Assembly (NCBI GenBank): GCA_022865625.1 | Contig: JALHTB010000040.1 | Span: forward strand, 1-18,794 | Direction of reading: 5' to 3' | Origin: Candidatus Bathyarchaeota archaeon | Lineage (GTDB): Archaea; Thermoproteota; Bathyarchaeia; 40CM-2-53-6; FEN-987 | Length of the DNA: 18,794 nt | In this document: positions 14,018 to 18,794 of the stretch, in pieces | Layout of the letters: every line of letters begins with the position of its first letter | Position numbering within the stretch: position 1 is the first letter of the stretch | Made by a program: the position numbers and the translations under genes | Notes under the pieces: model-generated | The model's database searches: none | Seen by the model: the letters and a program-made list of their open reading frames with translations, nothing else | What the model was told of the DNA's origin: nothing

Positions 14018-14791
14018 TCAAGACTTCGATAGGCGGAGTCTCACCAGAGCAAGGCACAGTGACACAACGAGGGTGACTGTCGCCAGGGCGTTGAGTTGAG
14101 GAGAAACCCCTCCTCTGCTGGCCATCGCATAGATCTTCAGTGGAAGTGTCTGGAATCCTGGTCCTGCTGTGAAGGCGGTCTTCACGAAGTCGTCATATGA
14201 CACTGTGAAAGCGAGCAGCCCTCCAGCTATCACGCCTGGAAGTATCAGTGGCAAGGTTACGTGGAAGAAAGTGCGCAGCTCGTTGGCACCAAGCGACTTC
14301 GCGGCTTCCTCAACTGACCTGTCGAACCCGACGAGCCTTGCTCTAATCACAATCGTAGCGTAAGAGATCGCGAAAGCGATATGACCTATCGCAACTGTCA
14401 GCGCTCCGAGGGGTATACCGGTGAAAACGTAGAAGAGTAGAAGTGACAAGGCTTCTGTGATCTCTGGAATGACGACTGGGAAATAGAGAGCACTGTCAAG
14501 GATGGGCTTGCCACGGAAGCTGTACCTGATCATGACGAAAGCCGTCATTGTACCCAGCACCATTGAAACGGCCGTGGTCAGCGAAGCTATCCAGATGCTA
14601 TTGTAGAACGCCTTCCAGACAGTTGGATCTGAAATCAGAGCCTCGTACCATCTGAGGGAGAACCCACGCCACACAGCGAGGATCTTCGAGTCATTGAATG
14701 AGAACATGACCATGATCAGTATGGGAGCGTAAAGGAAGAGGTAGATGGCGAACGAGTATCCTTTGAGGACCTTGTCCCAGATCTTCTTCAT
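14018..14791 (-). CDS. potC: Spermidine/putrescine-type ABC transporter permease
   Basis: 257 residues with six predicted membrane spans. The N-terminus is typical of PotC (YLFLYAPILIMVMFSFNDSK), and the EAA loop that contacts the ATPase is EEAAKSLGANELRTFFHVTLPLILPG. With PotB it forms the transmembrane channel of the importer. The start is ATG 14791, overlapping the potB stop by four bases (ATGA), so it is coupled to potB. It is the last gene of the operon. Polyamine specificity is inferred from the pot gene order and PotD. Confidence 0.9.
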   Translation of the reverse strand: MKKIWDKVLKGYSFAIYLFLYAPILIMVMFSFNDSKILAVWRGFSLRWYEALISDPTVWKAFYNSIWIASLTTAVSMVLGTMTAFVMIRYSFRGKPILDSALYFPVVIPEITEALSLLLFYVFTGIPLGALTVAIGHIAFAISYATIVIRARLVGFDRSVEEAAKSLGANELRTFFHVTLPLILPGVIAGGLLAFTVSYDDFVKTAFTAGPGFQTLPLKIYAMASRGGVSPQLNALATVTLVVSLCLALVRLRLSKS

Positions 14792-15669
14792 ATCGCCATC
14801 TCCTCGCCCTTTGTGACATATTTCATGTAGAGGGCGACCATTGCGACAACGAGCGCGATCAGGATTACTGAGACAGCTGAGCCGAACCAGAGGTTGCGGG
14901 TTTTCAAGAAGAGTGTCCAGATCAGGTTGCCGATCATGAATGATTCGGTTCCTCCCAGCAGTTGGGGTATTATGAACTCGCCAACCGCTGGCACAAAGAC
15001 CAGAATCGATCCAGCACCTATACCTGATCTTGTGAGTGGAAGAGTCACGTGAAGAAAGGATCTTGTGGGTCCTGCGCCCAGACTTCCCGCAGCCTCCAAG
15101 AGTGATCTGTCCAGCTTCTCCATTGAGGCATACAGAGGCAAGATCATGAAAGGAAGATAGTTGTAGATCATACCAAGCAGAACAGCTTGCATGTTGTACA
15201 TCAGGTTCAATGGCTTCGAGATCAGACCCAAACTGAGCAGTGCGACGTTGATGATTCCGTTCACATCGAGGATTGTCATGAGCGCGTAAGTCCGAAGTAG
15301 GAAACTGACCCAGAATGGAATGATCACGAGTAGCATCAAGGTGTCCTTCTGACGCCCGCTCTTTACTGCGATGTAGTAGGACATCGGATAACCGAGCACG
15401 AGACATGCAACGGTAGTCGCAAATGCCATGAGAAGTGATCTGGCGAATATCGATGGCGCGACCGAGTTGAAGAAATCAAGATAGAACTCGAATGTCAGGG
15501 CAAACCGGAACTGCCTTAGAATGTCTATCATGCCGAAGGCGTACAGAAGGACGATCGCAAACGGTGCGAAGAAGAATACTGCTAGGTATACCACAGTCGG
15601 CGATGCAAGCAACAAAGGTGAGAGACGACGTCTCTTTCTTCTCGCGATTTCTTGACTCGGATCATTCAT
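14788..15669 (-). CDS. potB: Spermidine/putrescine-type ABC transporter permease
   Basis: 293 residues, six membrane spans. The basic head (ARRKRRR) is followed by LLLASPTVVYLAVFFFAPFAIVLLYAF, the typical first span of PotB. The EAA loop is LEAAGSLGAGPTRSFLHVTLPLTRSG. It pairs with PotC to form the import channel. Its start ATG 15669 lies inside the last codons of potA (8-base overlap), and its stop overlaps the potC ATG, so potA, potB and potC are translated as one unit. Confidence 0.9.
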   Translation of the reverse strand: MNDPSQEIARRKRRRLSPLLLASPTVVYLAVFFFAPFAIVLLYAFGMIDILRQFRFALTFEFYLDFFNSVAPSIFARSLLMAFATTVACLVLGYPMSYYIAVKSGRQKDTLMLLVIIPFWVSFLLRTYALMTILDVNGIINVALLSLGLISKPLNLMYNMQAVLLGMIYNYLPFMILPLYASMEKLDRSLLEAAGSLGAGPTRSFLHVTLPLTRSGIGAGSILVFVPAVGEFIIPQLLGGTESFMIGNLIWTLFLKTRNLWFGSAVSVILIALVVAMVALYMKYVTKGEEMAI

Positions 15670-16723
15670 CTTTTTCGAGCCGGATCACCGTTGCGTCTGC
15701 TTTGTCCCATCCTATGCGTATTCTCTCGTCCGCCTTCAGCGGGACAGCCGGATTTGCTCGAATCTTCATGGTCAGGTCGTCGCCAAGCTTCACTGAAACG
15801 GACACATACGAACCCTGATACACTAGGTCCTCGACTTTGGCGTCAAACAGATTATCCAGCCCCTTGAGATCTGGTGAGATACCCACCCTCTCTGGTCTGA
15901 CTGACAGAACACATCCGCCTACGTGTTCCTCGTCACTCTCAACTAGTACAGAATGCGACAGGCGCCTGCACTCGAAGACTCCTGAATCTACCAGCCTTCC
16001 TTCTAAGAAGTTCGTTTCGCCGATGAAATTTGCCACGAACTGCGTTTTTGGCGTATCGTAGATTTCTCTCGGACTGCCGATCTGTTCGACTCTCCCCATG
16101 TTCATCACAGCAATGTTGTCTGACATGGTGAGAGCCTCGCCTTGGTCGTGTGTAACGTAGATGAACGTCGTGCCGACTTGCTTCTGGATTCTTTTGAGCT
16201 CTATCTGCATGTGTTGCCTGATCTTCAAGTCAAGTGGCCCAAGGGGCTCGTCGAGGAGGAGCACTCCTGGTTCTTTCACCATGGCTCGAGCGATTCCGAC
16301 ACGTTGCTGTTGTCCTCCGCTCAACTGATGGATACGCCTATCTCCGAAGCCGGGAAGCCCGACCAGCTCGAGTGATTGTTCGACTTTCCTTCGTATCTCG
16401 TCTTTCGGGACGTTTGACATCTTCAGACCGAAAGCTATGTTGTCGAAGACAGTCATGTGGGGGAAGAGTGCGAGGTGCTGAAAGACCATTCCGACGTTTC
16501 TCTTGTACGGCGGAATGTCGTTGGCGACAATCTGGCCGAGTTTCAGCGTCCCTTCATCAGGTTCTTCGAAGCCAGCGATAATCCTCAGCGTGGTCGTCTT
16601 ACCACAGCCGCTTGGGCCCAAGAAAGAGTAGAACTCGTTCTTTCTTACACCCAGTGAGACGTGATCGACCGCGGCAACAGCACCGAAACGTTTGACGATC
16701 TCAACCAGTTCTACTTCGAACAT
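15662..16723 (-). CDS. potA: Spermidine/putrescine-type ABC transporter ATPase
   Basis: 353 residues. The nucleotide-binding domain holds Walker A GPSGCGKT (36-43), the Q-loop (FQHLALFP), the signature LSGGQ (134-138), Walker B VLLLDEP (154-160) and the H-loop THD (H192). Residues ~235-350 are the regulatory TOBE-type domain (FVANFIGETNFLEGRLV..., LSVRPERVGI...). It drives polyamine uptake by ATP hydrolysis on the inner face of the membrane. It lies 73 bases after potD, overlapping potB by eight bases. MalK and other sugar ATPases look alike; assignment to Pot rests on potB, potC and potD. Confidence 0.9.
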   Translation of the reverse strand: MFEVELVEIVKRFGAVAAVDHVSLGVRKNEFYSFLGPSGCGKTTTLRIIAGFEEPDEGTLKLGQIVANDIPPYKRNVGMVFQHLALFPHMTVFDNIAFGLKMSNVPKDEIRRKVEQSLELVGLPGFGDRRIHQLSGGQQQRVGIARAMVKEPGVLLLDEPLGPLDLKIRQHMQIELKRIQKQVGTTFIYVTHDQGEALTMSDNIAVMNMGRVEQIGSPREIYDTPKTQFVANFIGETNFLEGRLVDSGVFECRRLSHSVLVESDEEHVGGCVLSVRPERVGISPDLKGLDNLFDAKVEDLVYQGSYVSVSVKLGDDLTMKIRANPAVPLKADERIRIGWDKADATVIRLEKDE

Positions 16724-16796
16724 TCCGTAGCCCAGAAAGGAAGTGGATGTCGGACTACTCTCAGCTTGACCTCGCTCGCGAGGAGTATGTCCAATC

Positions 16797-17963
16797 CTAT
16801 CCGACTACTTCGAGCCAGATATCCTGATACTTCTGCAGATCCTCCTGCGTCGGAGGGTTGAGCCACTCCAATTTCCTGTAGACATCCTCAGGAAGATTGA
16901 TCTCCGGATCATTCGCCATCCTGTCGCTGAGGAATGGAAATGAATCTTTGTTGGGGTTTGCGTAGTATCTCACGTTTGATATTATGGCAATAACGGTCGG
17001 ATCTAGAATGTAGTTGATCCAAGCGTGTGCAGCAACCGGGTGTGCTGCATTCTTGAGCACTGTCATGTTATCCGCCCAGACTGTGCATCCTTCTTTCGGG
17101 ATCGTGTACTTCACACCCGGATTGTCATCCGTGGCAACGAATACGTCACCGCTGTATGCTTGGGAGATCATGAATCGCCCGCCTGCAAGCCCGGGAATGT
17201 ATTCGAGGGCTCCAGTGTATTTTGCCAAGTATGGTTTCTGTGCGAGCAGAAGTTCCTTCGCTTCGTTGAGGTGGCCATCATCTACGTCGTTGATGGAGTA
17301 CCCCAGGTACTTCAGAGCTGCCCCGATGGGTTCTCGCATTTCTTCAAGCATCGTGACGGTCTTCTCGTATTTCTTCACTCTTTCTGGCTCAAATACGTCG
17401 GCCCAGCTTGTGACCGGATCCGTAACCTTCGCCGAGTTCCAACCGACTCCTGTTGTTCCCCACAGGTACGGAATCGAGTGCTTGATCCCAGGGTCGTATT
17501 GCGGATTCTTGAACCTGTCATCGAGGTGGATCATGTTCGGCAATAACACGGTGTCGAGTTCAGCTAACAAGCCAAGATCAATGAGTTCGGGGACCATATA
17601 GTCAGGAACCATGACGACATCATAGCCGCTCTGTCCGGTGGTTACCTTTGCCCTCATCTCGTCCGGGCTTTCGAACGTATCGTATACCACGTTGATGTCG
17701 GTGTTCATCTTGAATACCTCGATGAGATAGTCGTGGATGTACTCGCTCCATGTGTAGATCTTCACCTCATTCTCGGGCTGGACTGGTATCTTCTTCTTCA
17801 GATCCTCAAGTTGCACTCTCAGGTTCTCTTCTTCAGTTAGTGTTGTCTGTGCACCATAGTAGTTGCCCGCGACCGCCCCAACTGCAGCTCCAACAACGCC
17901 TGTGGCTGCCATCTTCACGAAGTCTCTTCGGCTTGACTTATTAGTTCCAGTTTGCTCGCTCAA
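16797..17963 (-). CDS. potD: Tat-exported polyamine-binding protein of the Pot transporter
   Basis: 388 residues. The N-terminus has a Tat signal: SSRRDFVKMAATGVVGAAVG around residues 10-29, with the twin Arg and the FVK pattern. A short charged helix (about 42-56) follows, then the mature protein with KIYTWSEYIHDYLIEVF and GYDVVMVPDYMVPELI, the usual start of PotD/PotF-type binding proteins. It captures the substrate outside the cell and delivers it to PotBC. Start TTG 17963 with GAGGT six bases before it. It is the first gene of the operon, with a TATA-like element at 17998-18009 and a nested palindrome between that and the start codon. There is no lipobox Cys, so it is held outside by other means, perhaps by an uncleaved signal. 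Putrescine, spermidine or another cation cannot be told apart by eye. Confidence 0.9.
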   Translation of the reverse strand: MSEQTGTNKSSRRDFVKMAATGVVGAAVGAVAGNYYGAQTTLTEEENLRVQLEDLKKKIPVQPENEVKIYTWSEYIHDYLIEVFKMNTDINVVYDTFESPDEMRAKVTTGQSGYDVVMVPDYMVPELIDLGLLAELDTVLLPNMIHLDDRFKNPQYDPGIKHSIPYLWGTTGVGWNSAKVTDPVTSWADVFEPERVKKYEKTVTMLEEMREPIGAALKYLGYSINDVDDGHLNEAKELLLAQKPYLAKYTGALEYIPGLAGGRFMISQAYSGDVFVATDDNPGVKYTIPKEGCTVWADNMTVLKNAAHPVAAHAWINYILDPTVIAIISNVRYYANPNKDSFPFLSDRMANDPEINLPEDVYRKLEWLNPPTQEDLQKYQDIWLEVVG

Positions 17964-17994
17964 CTATTGACCTCGTTCGGAACGTACAGTTGAG
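17959..17994. repeat. Nested inverted repeats over the potD start
   Basis: An outer 7-bp repeat, CTCAACT (17959-17965) and AGTTGAG (17988-17994), flanks an inner perfect palindrome CGTTC-G-GAACG (17974-17984). They span the expected transcription start and the TTG start codon of potD. The two repeats are off-centre by about 2.5 bases, which favours two separate sites over one hairpin. Confidence 0.45.
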
Positions 17995-17997
17995 TCT

Positions 17998-18009
17998 CCT
18001 TAAAGATTT
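17998..18009 (-). promoter_or_regulatory. TATA-like box of the pot operon
   Basis: The minus strand reads AATCTTTAAGGA, centred about 41 bases before the potD TTG. It predicts transcription from near 17979 and a leader of about 15 bases that contains the GAGGT ribosome site. Confidence 0.45.
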
Positions 18010-18040
18010 GCCGATTGCGAAATTGGCTAGAGAATTTGTC

Positions 18041-18794
18041 TCAGTAGAACTTCCGAGTCTCTGTGAAATGCTCTTCCACTCGGATCTTCCGTTTGCCAGC
18101 CTCCAGGAAGAATGGCACAGGATCGACTACAGCCTCTGGTGGGAAGACGCCGGCGCTTCTGATCTTACCGGTTGCTTGCCAATATGAAACGATAGACGGA
18201 GGGACTGCCGTGTCGCGTGCTGACGATATTCCCCTCTCAGAATCGTTCCAGGTGATTATGTGATACGTGATCGTGGCCGGCGATTCTCTCAGACATCCGA
18301 TGACGTCTATCCTGAACGCGTCATACTCGTACTCTTTGTGTGGTGGAGACTCGCCTCTCGATTTCAGAATCGCCCTCTGGTACATCGCCGTCAAGTAATC
18401 CAGGGGAGAAACTCGCGCGCCACCTACCTCAATCTCGGTCGTGTCAGCGAAGCCGAGGTTCTTCAGAGTCTTGAATGTCGCGAGGTCCGTGCTCGGGAAA
18501 CCGATTCGGAATGTCACGTTGCGGCAGCCTTTTCCAATGTATTTCGCCATGGTTGCAGGCTCAGAGTGTTTCACATAGTACGTGGTGATCTTGCCGATCG
18601 GATCTTGCATCGTTACTGTGGTTTCTCCCGACAGGACAGGTTGCTTGGCGTGTTTGCCATCAAGCCACATGATTGGTTCCTGAGTGAACTCATCCATGAC
18701 GGTTCGTATCGAGTAGCCAGGCCACGCCGGCTCTTTGACGGGCAGAGTGTCACCCCAAGTACAGTAGATGTTGATCGTGTCCACTTTGTCGAGC
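18041..18794 (-). CDS. Saccharopine dehydrogenase family protein (C-terminal part)
   Basis: The frame is open to the window edge, giving 250 residues of the C-terminal domain and no N-terminal Rossmann part. The stretch VDTINIYCTWGDTLP, then PGYSIRTVMDEFTQEPIMWLDGK and TTYYVKHSEPATMAKYI, followed by TFRIGFPSTDLATFKTLKNLGF, matches the substrate domain of the saccharopine dehydrogenase fold. A GTG at 18784 could be read as a start but sits in the middle of the domain and is not believed. Members include lysine-pathway dehydrogenases and carboxynorspermidine or carboxyspermidine dehydrogenases. Being 77 bases from potD, on the same strand, the second is worth considering but is not shown. The real N-terminus lies outside the window. 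Confidence 0.75.
   Translation of the reverse strand, partial: LDKVDTINIYCTWGDTLPVKEPAWPGYSIRTVMDEFTQEPIMWLDGKHAKQPVLSGETTVTMQDPIGKITTYYVKHSEPATMAKYIGKGCRNVTFRIGFPSTDLATFKTLKNLGFADTTEIEVGGARVSPLDYLTAMYQRAILKSRGESPPHKEYEYDAFRIDVIGCLRESPATITYHIITWNDSERGISSARDTAVPPSIVSYWQATGKIRSAGVFPPEAVVDPVPFFLEAGKRKIRVEEHFTETRKFY

Noticed and set aside
14792..15406. A reading frame continuous with potC that could extend its N-terminus by about 205 residues.
   Set aside because: It runs inside potB in another frame, has low-complexity charged sequence, and the potC product clearly begins at ATG 14791 with a typical first membrane span and an ATGA overlap.

Overview
The window looks archaeal. Several genes have TATA-like boxes 25-30 bases before the start or presumed transcript start. 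GTG and TTG starts are common, some transcripts look leaderless, and elsewhere GGAGGT or GGTGAT-type ribosome sites occur. It also carries an F420-dependent NADP reductase and an unusual number of small zinc-ribbon proteins, a style common in TACK and Thermoplasmata-type genomes. I cannot place it more finely from sequence alone.

Layout. 1-887 (-): a phosphoribosyltransferase-type protein, cut by the window edge. 1053-2349 (-): a zinc-ribbon protein and a SpoIIM/DUF95-type membrane protein. 2491-4176 (+): glutamine-dependent NAD+ synthetase. 4203-4750 (-): a YkgJ-type cysteine-cluster protein with what looks like a broken zinc-finger extension upstream. 4902-6034 (-): a tight three-gene operon (zinc ribbon + DUF4342; four-helix membrane protein; double zinc ribbon), facing a zinc-ribbon/two-helix membrane protein at 6220-6513 (+). 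6558-8687 (-): a B12-binding radical SAM enzyme followed by a DUF2085-like membrane protein. 8871-11200 (-): an SPFH protein with two C-terminal zinc ribbons, a helical partner and a zinc-ribbon protein of unknown function. 11356-13956 (+): a sugar-phosphate nucleotidylyltransferase ending in a winged-helix domain, a 63-residue membrane protein, and F420H2:NADP oxidoreductase. 14018-17963 (-): a complete spermidine/putrescine-type ABC transporter (potD-potA-potB-potC). 18041-18794 (-): the C-terminal part of a saccharopine-dehydrogenase-family enzyme.

How the genes may work together. The pot genes form one polyamine-type uptake operon. The adjacent saccharopine-dehydrogenase relative could be a carboxy(nor)spermidine dehydrogenase, which would make a polyamine neighbourhood. 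The least explained part is 4.9-11.2 kb. There, five zinc-ribbon proteins lie beside an SPFH protein, a helical protein and several small membrane proteins. The arrangement recalls the Bacillus ydjGHI/PspA membrane-stress locus and LiaI/LiaF-type membrane proteins, but has no recognisable PspA. I propose it, as inference, as an uncharacterised archaeal envelope-maintenance module. Four inverted repeats in intergenic DNA (928-946, 12839-12859, 13064-13109, 17959-17994) may be regulatory.
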